This document shows, in pieces, positions 35,181-45,477 of a DNA stretch of 64,000 nucleotides. The translations under genes and the position numbers were made by a program. The stretch covers positions 1 through 64,000 of the forward strand of contig JAGVSM010004560.1 of NCBI GenBank assembly GCA_022494885.1, given 5' to 3'. Within the stretch, counting starts at the first letter, position 1; every line of letters begins with the position of its first letter. The notes under the pieces are model-generated. The model saw nothing but the letters and a program-made list of their open reading frames with translations. It did not search any database and was not told the DNA's origin. Source of the stretch: Micrasema longulum. Lineage: Eukaryota > Arthropoda > Insecta > Trichoptera > Brachycentridae.

Positions 35181-36041
35181 TGAAACAATCACAAGTGATC
35201 GTTATCTAATGTGATTAATGCTTGAATGAACAACCTCGCTCAACGATGTTCTATATTCCATCATAATATTGAGAAATTTAGCTCATGACTTTTTTATAAT
35301 GTTCAATCAATTACTCTTCAAAACTATCACCTTCTTATCTTTATAGTATTCAATACTGCATTAGTATTTTAATTGCAGCTTATTTTTATCATTTTATACA
35401 GGCAAGATAATCAGACATAAGCTTCAGATGTAAGTCTAAAGAAACCATGAAATATTGTGATGATAAAAAACCTTATACATATTTTTAAAACGCCCTTCAT
35501 CTTCCTTCCAACTAAGCACTCTACAGAATAATATAAACCCCTCATTCTGGGACATGAAGATAAATATTTTTTGGTGTGAACATAGTGGTGGAACAAAAAT
35601 AGAAGATACATAATTATAACTGATTGAATAAGTTTTTGAAAAGCCAATTTATGAGCTTGTAAATTTTACATATCAATTTAAATATTAACCTTTACGCAAT
35701 CCATTAGAATATTCAGAAAAATGTAAATAAGACTGACTTTAATTTAAAACTTGATGGACAAATAAATAATCAAATATATACCATAATTCTAACTATTATG
35801 TTTCTCTCCCCCATACAGTTAATTCTCAATATTTTATAATTTAATTTTTTGTACAAAATTAGTTAATTTTTAAACCGGTAACTAATTATACTGAAGATGA
35901 CAATAAATCTGTCAATACGTAACAAAACAAATCTAATATAAAATTATTTAGTCAGTATACCAACAGGTAAACACAATAAATCAATAATTTAGAGCTGTAA
36001 ACAAAAGGTAAATAATAAAAACAATATACAACTAATTTACT

Positions 36042-36047
36042 TTTATT
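36042..36047 (-). promoter_or_regulatory. Candidate polyadenylation signal of the orphan minus-strand gene
   Basis: TTTATT on the plus strand, AATAAA on the minus strand, about 60 bp after the stop of the 36106-37846 exon. The spacing suits a short 3' UTR and supports that exon being terminal. Confidence 0.45.
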
Positions 36048-36105
36048 TGAATGAATATAAATATACCTACATATAGCGTTTTAACATACCTATTAAAAAA
36101 AATAA

Positions 36106-37846
36106 TTATATTTGAGGCAATTGTAGCTGATTTTTATATGCCTCATAGTTGTAAAATGCTGGTAAACTTTTAGGAATGGGTCCAATAATGAGTAATCCAT
36201 TGGTAGTTGAAGGAGTTGACTGCGGTATAGGAATGTAGGAATCAAACATTTGCTTATCCATTTTTTTTAAATGATTCCAGCTCACCAGTTGTTCACTCAT
36301 TATTCGGCCATCATCTTCAACAGAATAATGTCTTTGATACATGGCTGGTAAATAATTAGGATTTTGATTATCACGCTTTATTGTTTGACCTAAGTAATTA
36401 TTACTGTACCTATTGTAAATTGTTTCCGCATCTCTTTCTAATTTGTTACTTTCATACTTATATCTCTTACCCTGTTTGTTTATAACTTTCCAATGTTTAC
36501 TTTTCAGTACTTGTTTATTCTGAGAGTGTTTTTGTGTTTCAACGATTTGAGTTTTTAAATTGTCATCATTCTTAGCTTTACTGCTATATGGATTTATCCA
36601 ATAATAGTGGAGTTTAGATTCTGAAGGAACGATTGCATCTTCTAGAGTAAAAGGTATCATGTCAACATGAAAATCTCTAATATTATCTTTTCTACTGATT
36701 ACACCAATATTTGCTTTATTATGTTTTATTTCAATTTCCGCTTCTTTTTTTACTTTCTTATTTTCAACTTGAATTTCGGATTGGCTATGTTCTGAATCTT
36801 GGAAGTGCATTGTATCACGGTTCTTGATAATATCTGTTTCATTATTGATGTATACTTTATCTTGGGAATCTTCTGTAGTATGGTTCTTGGTAATATATAT
36901 TTCATAGTCATTATTTTCTATATTTCGGGAATCTACCATAGTTTGGTTCTTGTCAACATCTGTTTCATGATTCTTATGTTCTGTAATATTTAGGGAATCT
37001 ACCAAAATTTGGTTCTTATTAAAATCTGTCTCATGATCCATATGTAGTATATTTGGGGAATCTACCATAGTTTCGTTCTTGTTAAGATTTGTTTCATGAT
37101 CATTATGTTCAACATCTCTAGAAATGGCTGTAGTTTGGTTCTTTATATCTGTTTCGCGTTTGTTATGTTCTGCATATTGGGAATGTATCGTAGCTCCATT
37201 CTTGATTATATCCATTTCAATTTGGGAAATAGCGGAAGATTTATTTTTTAATGTATTTATAATTATGTTTGTTTTATTTAAAGATAAATTATTAAGACTT
37301 GTAATCTTATCAACTTCTCTAAGGATCTTTTTAAGAGGTTTAATTCTTACGCGTTTATTTTTTCTGTATCTTAAATTGCTTAGACTTGAAAGACGTCTTT
37401 GAAGATTTGTTTTTTTCAAGTCTTTTGTTTTGTTTTGAGATGTAGTTAATTCTGACTGTACTGTACTATTATTATTACTCAGCCCGTTTTCTTTTAATTC
37501 TTCTTGATTTACGGAATTGAAATTGAAATGACTATCATAGACACCACCGACCTTTTCTTCTTGTGGACTAGCGTAAACCAAGAATATGTCCTGTCCATAA
37601 TCATCTTTTGTATTTAGTTTTCGTTCGATCCTTTCTTGTGTTTTGTTATTTTTTTTCGGATAAATATAAGTGACATTTGTATTTTCTTTTGAAATTGATG
37701 AATTTAGAAATTCTGCTGTCGTGTTGATATTACCGGAAAAATGGCTGTTGCTATGGTTTTGTGTAGTTATTTTGTTATTTTGAATTGTCACTAATTCTAT
37801 TCCGTACACCAGACATGGTATGTATAAATATTGGATCAGTTTGAAT
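36106..37846 (-). CDS. Large terminal exon of an unrecognised repeat-bearing, probably secreted protein
   Basis: An uninterrupted reading frame on the minus strand from a splice acceptor (TGTTACAG just before 37846) to TAA at 36106. It encodes 579 residues; the first codon is split, with one base in this exon. The frame opens FKLIQYLYIPCLVYGIEL, a hydrophobic stretch like the core of a signal peptide, so a tiny upstream exon (ATG plus a few bases) is expected; I could not locate it. The mature part is rich in Asn, Lys, Thr and Ser, with many N-x-S/T sequons. A basic block (LRYRKNKRVRIKPLKK) is followed at exon residues ~209-360 by about seven degenerate 20-23-residue repeats around the theme NHETDxxKNQTxVDS. 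The C-terminal ~200 residues are not repetitive (HYYWINPYSS, PIPKSLPAFYNYEAYK). Dibasic sites include one GKR. No domain recognised. A 1.7-kb open frame in ~70% AT sequence is very unlikely by chance. Could be a matrix, silk/glue-type or precursor protein; function not inferred. Confidence 0.85.
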
Positions 37847-37929
37847 CTGTAACAATAAGTGCATAGTATTATATTATATTCATTTTAAGTTTAATTATAT
37901 GATTAACTGAAAGGTTTCATATCATAAGT

Positions 37930-38062
37930 TATCATCATCATCACCATCACTCCATGTCCGCTCCTTGTTGGAGCATATGGTGTCCACAAAAGGCCTCCAT
38001 GCAATCTCTATCAGCTGCCAGCTCCTGTGCGTCCTCCCAAGTCAGGTTTGCGTCCCATAGTT
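37930..38062 (-). mobile_element. LINE 3'-end fragment with (GAT)n tail
   Basis: Minus strand: TWEDAQELAADRDCMEAFCG then GADME, ending in a (TGATGA)n-type stretch at 37930-37950. This matches the final residues of several LINE proteins (W--A--LA-DR). Lies next to the 5' side of the orphan gene exon. Confidence 0.5.
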
Positions 38063-38913
38063 CTGACATAAACTGCCAACGATGCCTTGTAAAGTAGGCA
38101 AGGGTAGTTAAGGCTCTCAGGAGGCATCCATAACAGACATAGAGTAAAAGATTTTAAAATAGGTACGAAGTACTGTTTATTTGTACCAGGGTTGCATTCA
38201 ACGAGCATGCATATGGTACCAAAAATTGAAGGGTACAGTACATTAAAAAGTTTGTATTTTAATGTTAACAACCAACATTCGTTTTTAATGGATCCCAATC
38301 AGGTTCTTTCCATAAATTTCTCTAAATTTCGACCCATTTATTTCTTTTCACTGGATTTTTAGGAACGAAAAGGCAATATTAACTCACGTTTATTATATTT
38401 TTTAAATGTATACCTATCAGTGCACCACTGAACGAAAAGCTTCGCAATTGTAGTTTGACGTTTACAATAAAATACTAATGAACAAATATTTACCAATGAA
38501 AAGTTTCACAATTTTTTTTTTACAATGTTTATCCAAAAGCTTTTTACATGCTTTTATGACAAAAGTAGGCATGTTTGTTTCGATGCTAAACGTCACGCCT
38601 AGCTGGCGGTCGAAGAACAACTAAATCGGCGTTGGGCATGAGTTAAGTGTCATAATTTTTGAGGGCTCAGGGCATGGCTATGTATTAATATGTCAATGTT
38701 TTCAAATGTCAAATGTGATTATCGTGATCATAATGCAACAATTACGTAGGATTACTGGCAAATTAATAGTGAATTATTCAATAAGTTATAAGCGAAAAAT
38801 ATATTGTATAAGTTATAAGTGAAATACTCCTATAAAATAGATGTGGAATTATGTATGAAAGTAAAATCTTATAACCTAACACTGTCACAGTGAAATAAAT
38901 GTTTGTAAGTCGG

Positions 38914-39120
38914 TCGGCCTCGCGGTGTAGTGGTCAGCGCGTTTGCCTACCATGCGAGAGGTCTCGGGTTCGATTCCCGACAAGGTTGAAATGAAATATC
39001 TATTATAGTAAGACTGATCATCTTACCTTCATGTAACAAAAATGATCAAGATATGCTGCAATTGGTGTACCAATGCATTGCCCTATGCACCATAAGGTGC
39101 GGAAAGGGAATGATGATGAA
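38914..39120 (+). mobile_element. SINE-B copy with shortened middle
   Basis: Complete head (TCGGCCTCGCGGTGTAGTGG, GGGTTCGATTCCCGAC), a deletion of the CCTGGACTGG segment, then ACTGATCATCTTACC and the GCCCTATGCACCATAAGG tail with TGATGATGAA. Confidence 0.85.
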
Positions 39121-39313
39121 ATCGGATCGCATTTTGGCGTTGTTAATGTTTTAATTGAACAGTGTGGATAGAAAATGAAATATTCATAAATTAATATTAA
39201 ATTTCTTTTTATTGTTGAAATCGTAAATCGAAAAACTCGTACAAAGTGTGTTAAACAGAAATGTATGGAACGCGGGCGGCACATCTTACTTCCCCCTTCG
39301 CACTCCTGGTTAA

Positions 39314-39647
39314 ACCCCTGCAGAAGCAAGCAATCATTTGGTTTTACTTAATTTTAAAAAAAAAATGTTTTTGACCAAATTTTTTTTTTTCTTAAATAAA
39401 TATTTGCGTTCTTATGATTTACCCAAATATTTAATTTTGAGGGTCATTTTCAACGAGTTGTAAATAACTCACTATTAGAAAATGGAATCAAGTTGAGGTA
39501 GAGTGGGATTCGAACCACAGACCTTTGGTCCGTGAGTCCGAGACACTAGCCACAGGACCACAACCCGATTTTAATATGTCAATATGTCTTCTTGCCATAC
39601 CGATCATCGTGGTTCTGGATGTGACAAGGTTTAAAAAACATACTGTA
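39314..39647. mobile_element. Right half of the 10644-type MITE, split by SINE-A
   Basis: CCCTGCAGAAGCAAGCAATC at the left and TGTCTTCTTGCCATACCGAT, ATCATCGTGGTTCTGGATGT, ACTGTATAT at the right; SINE-A (39380-39569) lies between. The left terminal repeat is missing. Confidence 0.7.
39380..39569 (-). mobile_element. SINE-A, full-length minus-strand copy inside a MITE
   Basis: Reverse complement of the SINE-A consensus, from a poly-T run at 39381-39390 to CACAACCCGAT at 39568. It splits an inverted-repeat element whose uninterrupted relative is at 10644-10958. Confidence 0.85.
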
Positions 39648-39662
39648 TATCTAAATTATTTG

Positions 39663-39850
39663 CAACAGAGGGAAAACATCTTTGAAAAGGAAATATGGAA
39701 GTCTAGGTGTTTACAGGTCTTGTGGCCTGTCATTGGCTGATTTATGTGGCCACTTCACAACTGTGTAACATTCACCATTCTGCCTATGTTTAAATATCAC
39801 ATTTCTCCAACTCTTCTATCTGTTGATTTTTGTGAAGTATGTTTATTTTT
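39663..39850 (+). repeat. Repeat H internal copy
   Basis: GAAAACATCTTTG, ATGGAAGTCTAGG, GGCCTGTCATTGGCTGATTT, CATTCACCATTCTGCC and CTATCTGTTGATTTTTGTGA match, in order, the reverse complement of 55935-56130. Confidence 0.6.
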
Positions 39851-40068
39851 TAAATACCTTATTTGCCCCACAAACAATCAAATGCCGACCTTTTTAAATA
39901 TTTCGCCCCCTGTCTCTTCAAGATTTTACTTATTCACAAACGAAAGTAGATTTTATTCTATATGAATAATTTTAAAATAAAAAAACATTACAAATAAATA
40001 AGTTAACCAATTAACTGATTTCTAACATTGGAATATGGAATCTGTTCACTTTTAAGATTCAAGTTCTG

Positions 40069-40110
40069 TTTGCTTGTTTATTAAATGTACTAATTTAATA
40101 AACAAGCAAA
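40069..40110. repeat. 19-bp perfect palindrome arms
   Basis: GTTTGCTTGTTTATTAAAT (40069-40087) and ATTTAATAAACAAGCAAAC (40092-40110) with a four-base loop. Directly left of the large inverted repeat 40121-40491. Confidence 0.85.
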
Positions 40111-40120
40111 CTACTGTTTT

Positions 40121-40387
40121 ATTATATAAATAAAACACGAGTGATACTTTAATCCACAAATTTGGAATATCCAGTGACCGGTTTCATCGCTTTCGCGACA
40201 TCTTCGAGACCGGTATCTTTATTAAAGAGTTAAATGTATTTATACAGAACAGAGGTAAGGATAGATAATTCAAAGTTATATGTAAGTAAATTAAATAAAG
40301 TTATTTTTATCTTAAGGATCATTATCAACTAATTTTCTATGGGTTAACTAATGAATTGACATAATGCTATTTTAATGAGTTTAAGTA

Positions 40388-40419
<32 letters not shown>

Positions 40420-40491
40420 TTTTTCCGAAACCGGTCACTGGATATTCCAAATTTGTGGATTAAAGTATCACTCGTGTTTTATTTATATAAT
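40121..40491. repeat. 64-bp near-perfect inverted repeat (repeat Q)
   Basis: The arm 40121-40184 (ATTATATAAATAAAACACGA ... CCAGTGACCGGTTTC) is repeated inverted at 40427-40491 with almost no change. The 240-bp spacer starts with a second hairpin-prone segment (CGCGACATCTTCGAGACCGG). Diverged relatives are at 13270-13660 and 28033-28580. Confidence 0.88.
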
Positions 40492-41017
40492 AAATTACAA
40501 TGAACTTCCATCAAGAATTTTCACTTACAAACTTAAATGTTTTAAACTACTGTTTATAAATATTTAATTAAAGCATATTATATCTGTACCTCGGAGGCAG
40601 ACGGATGCAAATCCAGAATTTGATGAAATGACATTTTGATTTTCGTATCCAGTTTATGATAATGTCCACTGATTTTGAAGAAATGTAAGTCTTATAATTA
40701 AAGAACCAATGTATTAGCTGTGTGGATTTAAATATAAATATGTATTATTTTATCTATATTTTTTTAGACACCATAAGTATATATTAAATCATGTAAATGA
40801 ATGCCTCGACACGGGTTGTGCCCAGTGAGGTATTCATATAAAAAAATAAGTGTTATGTAAAACGTGAAATAAAATAATAAATTAAGATACTGAAAATATA
40901 AATTAATGCTACAAATCATTAATAATCACTTAGAGAAAGTAGATTCTTTAGGCTTTTGTCGAACATTTGACGTTTGGATTTGACAGATATTATGTAATAA
41001 CATAAAAACAAATATTA

Positions 41018-41079
41018 AGATATGCTGCGGTAGTGCCCTATGTATCATTAAGTGCGGAAAGGAAATAATGATGATGCTG
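41018..41079 (+). mobile_element. SINE-B tail fragment
   Basis: AAGATATGCTGCGGTAGTGC then CCCTATGTATCATTAAGTGC and a GATGATGCTGATGATG end. Nothing of the head remains. Confidence 0.55.
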
Positions 41080-41751
41080 ATGATGCCTAAATTTATGTAT
41101 ACAATACATAAATGGAAAAATCTTATTTGTTTTTTGTAAATGATCATAATTCTTGAGAAAAAATAAAAAAACTCAACTAAAAATTCAACTTTATATTTTT
41201 TTTAAATGAGCTTACCCACTAATCGTTTTCATTTTCACGAATATTAAATTAAAAACACTTCATTTCGGAGCAAATGCTTAATTACAAATGGTTTATGGGT
41301 AAGTTGGAATCTAGTTAAAATCATGAAGATCTGTAATGTAGCAATATATTATTAATTACCATACCCCCTAACCAGGATGTAATGTTCTGCACATTGAGAA
41401 ATTGCCCACATTCTATAGACCATGCTTGGTTTCAAAATGATAATTGTGAAAGTTTCAGTTAATTTCATAATCAGTAGACACTGCTTGTTTTGTGTCATAA
41501 TTTGCAAAACCCTAGAACTATACAATAATCTTTTTTTTTATGAGCTTTGCATAAAAAATGACATTTTAAATCTTAAGAGATTATACTAAACTTATTGAAA
41601 TGTAACCTAAAAAAAAAATAACCAAAGTCAATAAACAATTTAAGATTGTACATAAGACATTAGACATAAGGAGAACTATTAAAATAATTGTGAAGTTCAG
41701 ACATAAATATTTTTTTGTGATAAATACTAATTTGATTTTTTAGATAACAAG

Positions 41752-42011
41752 TCGGCCTCGTGGTGTAATGGCCAGCTTGTTTGCCTACCACGCAAGAGGT
41801 CTCAGGTTCGATTCCCGACATGGTCGATATGAAATATTTATTTACAAGAGTGTTTATACACCGGAATATTTCATAGTCCCTGGACTGGTACCTGAAGCGT
41901 AAGACTGATCATCTTACCTTCATGTAACAAAAATGATCAAGATACGCTGCAATTGGTGTGCCAATGCAGTGCCCTATGCACCATTAAGTGTGGAAAGGGA
42001 ATGATGATGAA
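41752..42011 (+). mobile_element. SINE-B, near full-length copy
   Basis: Head TCGGCCTCGTGGTGTAATGG, B box GGTTCGATTCCCGAC, middle AGTCCCTGGACTGGTACCTG, 3' part TGCAGTGCCCTATGCACC, tail GATGATGAA. Best copy of the family in the window, about 260 bp. Confidence 0.88.
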
Positions 42012-42078
42012 TATTTGTGACATATTGTTTTTAGCTTGATTAATATTAAGCTAATCTGAAATTTTATACTCACATAGG

Positions 42079-42666
42079 TGCTGTCTGTGACAATGCGCGC
42101 AAAATGTTAGGATTTGTTCTCCGAACAGCGAAGGTGTTCTTAGGCTTCTTTATAACTCATTGGTGCGAAGCCGACTTAAGTGTGGATCTCTGATCTGGGC
42201 GCCTTACAAGTTGAGCTGGGCTCCCTTCGGCAAATTAAAATACATACTTGGAATGAAGAGGTGCCTATAAGCTTGAAAGCTGTCTGTTTGACTTGGAAAC
42301 TTTATCTCTCATTGTCAGCAGCTTACAAAAGTTAAAGTGCATTCAGCGAGCAATGGAAAGACAAATGTTGCATCACTCTGTGATTATAGGGAAAAAAGGA
42401 GATTAGATACCAAACAAAGGTTAGCAATATCACACAAAGAACAGTTAATCTAAAATGGCAGTGTGCGGGACACGTGGCGAGACAAGACAGTTTTAGATGG
42501 TCGCCTAGAATCCCGAAGTAAGGGCATTGGAACAGCAAAAAAGGCGTATGAAGACCACAAAAATAGTGTACAGATGACATTGTCAAGCCTACAGGCAGAA
42601 GAAGACAGAACATATTGGAAGAGTTTTGACGAGGCCTGTGTCCAGCAGTGGAACAAATATGGGTAG
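42079..42666 (+). mobile_element. Two decayed LINE pieces, head to tail
   Basis: The first part, CNARKMLGFVLRTAKVF then W-P--YK, looks like the RT thumb region. The second, QRAMERQMLHHSV...KMAVCGTRGETR... to DQWKSFDEACVQQW-like sequence at 42610-42660, is a LINE tail. Stops and frame changes throughout. It lies between two SINE-B copies (41752-42011 and 42793-43041). Confidence 0.65.
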
Positions 42667-42792
42667 CGGAAAGTAATTAAGTAAGTATATTGTATGTTTG
42701 AATTGAATTCCATTTTATTCTGTTGGATATACACACTACACACATATATGCCCATTAGTTATTTATTATAAATAGAATTATGTATAAATCTG

Positions 42793-43041
42793 TCAGCCTC
42801 ATGATGTAGTAGTCAGCGCGTTTGTCTGCCATGCAAGAGATCTCAGGTTTAATTCCTGACATGGTTGACATGAAATATTGATTAAAAAAGGTGTTCACTC
42901 AAATATTTCATAGTCCGGACTGGCACCTGAAGTGTAAGACCGACTGTCTTACCTATGAGTAACAAACATTATCGAGGTGCGATTGGTGTATCAACGCAGT
43001 GCCCTATGCACCATTAGGTGTGGAAAGGGAATGACGATGAT
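42793..43041 (+). mobile_element. SINE-B copy
   Basis: Head TCAGCCTCATGATGTAGTAG with a mutated B box (GGTTTAATTCC), middle and tail as in the copy at 41752, ending ATGACGATGA. Older than that copy by its substitutions. Confidence 0.8.
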
Positions 43042-43049
43042 AAATAAAA

Positions 43050-44040
43050 CTTAAAAACAGTTTATTATTTTAAGGTAAACTTTTTCTCTGAAGAGCTTCA
43101 GAAATAGTTCTTAATAAAATTATTTTAATATTATTAATATTGATTTAGTAATTGCAAGTTGTGTGTGTGTGTTGCAACCAGTTGTCATTTTAGGGGGAGT
43201 ACATTCTTAGAGGTGAGGGTCAGTGCTATGCAAGCTTCTGACGCCACTGCGACCTATGAAGATCTATTGTGACGAGGCGGTGTACATATTGGCTAACCAA
43301 ATGACAAAATGTGTCTATATTGTAAAATGGCCAATCGTCAATTAGCCATATTGTTAACATTTGGCATTTTAATTTGGCCATCCGCATTCAGCCGCTTTGT
43401 AAGTTGGCGAAGATTTGAGATATTTTAGAGAGAGCATTAGGGTGATCAATATAATAATATTATTTACTATTTTTAAAAGGAAACACATTTATTTCGGAAA
43501 TGATAATGCATACAGTTAGGTTTGTATTTCCTGCTAATTTTAATAAAACAATAATTGTTTTGTTTTTGTACTTATTTTGCTATATAAAATTAGGTTAGGT
43601 TAGTATGGGTTGGGTAAAAAATTTATTTGTATTACTTGACTTAATCCAACCAATCCTAATCACCTTGCTTCACACCTTACCTAACCCAACCTCACTTAAA
43701 AAAATAAATACAAAAATAGTTACAAAACAAATAAAAAAATAACATATCAAACTTTTGTTTGGTTGGTATTTCATGCACCGGGTATTTTTTTCTAAATAAT
43801 ATGGTAATACTCACTGGCTTTATTCATCCGGTCATATTTCTTCTCCCAGTAGTATTGAGTGGATGCCTGCTGCAACATGTACAAACATAAAATCAGCCCC
43901 TAGACAATATGATATATGCAATAATTGAACGTAGGCATAATAATAAATATGAACACAGGCATAATAGAGAAAAATATAACATGGCAATTTCTATTGGAAA
44001 AAAAAATGTATGACTTCCAAAATACCAATAATATATAACC
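43050..44040. other. No gene seen
   Basis: Contains the TTAGG-like run and, near 43320-43400, three loosely similar TGGCC/ATTAGCC motifs. No coding signal. Confidence 0.4.
43590..43697. repeat. Short TTAGG-like run with a facing inverted block
   Basis: TTAGGTTAGGTTAG (43590-43603) then GGGTTGGG, and 60 bp later CTTACCTAACCCAACC. Too short to call a telomeric array; it may be the end pair of a small element. Confidence 0.4.
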
Positions 44041-44049
44041 TGACTGTGG

Positions 44050-44650
44050 AGAACTAACCCATAGATTAGGTCAGCACCTTCACATATTTAGGGATAGACC
44101 TGGTCGGAGGAGCTGATCTGTGTGAGGAAATACAAGCCCAAGTCAACCAGGCAGCTGCTGTCTCTGGTGCTCTAAAATCCACGATATGGAAAAATAAAGA
44201 TATGGCAGTTAAGAGTAAGATGAGAATCTATAAAGCATGCATAAGACCAATAATGATATACGACATTGAAGCAAGGGCAGTCACAATCAGGACTAAATAA
44301 GTATTGAGGACTTCCGAGATGAAGACCCTGAGGATAATTGCAGGTAAATCTCTAAGAGATTGCATGTGAAACACCAGAATTAGAGAGATATGTGAGGCTG
44401 GTGACATTGCAAGATGGAGTAGACAGCAAAAGAGGGACTGGTACGGTCATGTCCAATGAGTGGAAACCACCATACTCTCTTATCTTGCACTGCATTATCG
44501 GCCTTACTGGTCTCTACCTCTTGGAAGGCCTCCCAAAAGATGGAAGGACAGCTAGAAATCCACCTAACAGGAAGAACGGCACTATGGAGAACAGAACACA
44601 TAGATATATAGCAAGGAAGAAGAAGAAGATAATACAAAAAAATACAACCT
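44050..44650 (+). mobile_element. LINE RT C-terminal fragment
   Basis: Reads TFTYLGIDLVGGADLCEEIQ, AVKSKMRIYKACIRPIMIYD, TLRIIAGKSLRD, then GRPPKRWKD, with several in-frame stops. Typical order for the end of an insect LINE RT protein. Not functional. Confidence 0.75.
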
Positions 44651-44659
44651 AGAGTTTTA

Positions 44660-45477
44660 GCTAAATTTCATATTTGTCAATAATTTATTTGAAACAAAAA
44701 ATAAAAGAAAGGACGGTCAATGCCTTTTCAGTCAAGAACTTTGATATTTGTGGTGTTCAAAAGTCAACATTTATTCATTCAGTCTTATTCACCAGTTAAA
44801 ATATATTTTAATCAACTTCACGCATTGTACTGATTTAATTTAAATGTACTTAAGTTGAACTTTAGCAAGTATTAGTTCATTGTTTTCAAATTTTTGTTAA
44901 TAATTAGACAGATTCTCAATATTTAAAATTATAAATATTAGTTTTTAAAATGCATATATATTTTTTTAAATAAAACTTGGGGAGGAAAAGAATATTGAAA
45001 AATCACATAAATATATTTAAATATGAAGGGTTTAATGTTTAGTTGTTTATATTTATTAATGTAAATTAACAATGTGATTAGACATGTTAGGAAAAGTGAG
45101 TTCTTTTTAAAAATATATTAAATAATAATAATATCTATGTTTATTAACAAAAATTACAATTTCTTTATCTACTACATATTTTAGGTAATATGAATATTTA
45201 TACTTCTATTTGAATATTTTAATCTAAAATATTTTATTTCAATTTCTATGGGCACATGTGGATATTAAGACTACTATTATTACTATTATTAAAGACGGTT
45301 AGTAACTTGTCTTGAATTTTTTTGGTTCATTAAATTTATTAGAAATATTTTTAGAATCTGTTGAATACTTTAACAATGGAATATGTTCAAATTTGCAACA
45401 ACATCATTTTCACCATTAGCTTTGCGCCTTTGCTAGTAGTTTATCGTGCCTACAGCTTTAAATATTAATTTACTAAT
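44660..45477 (+). other. Upstream region of acyl-CoA oxidase copy 1
   Basis: Strongly AT-rich with no repeat family recognised. The promoter is expected here, but no TATA box or initiator can be singled out in such sequence. Confidence 0.4.

Noticed and set aside
36799..37402. Plus-strand hydrophobic frames opposite the orphan exon
   Set aside because: These are antisense shadows of the repeat-bearing minus-strand coding sequence.
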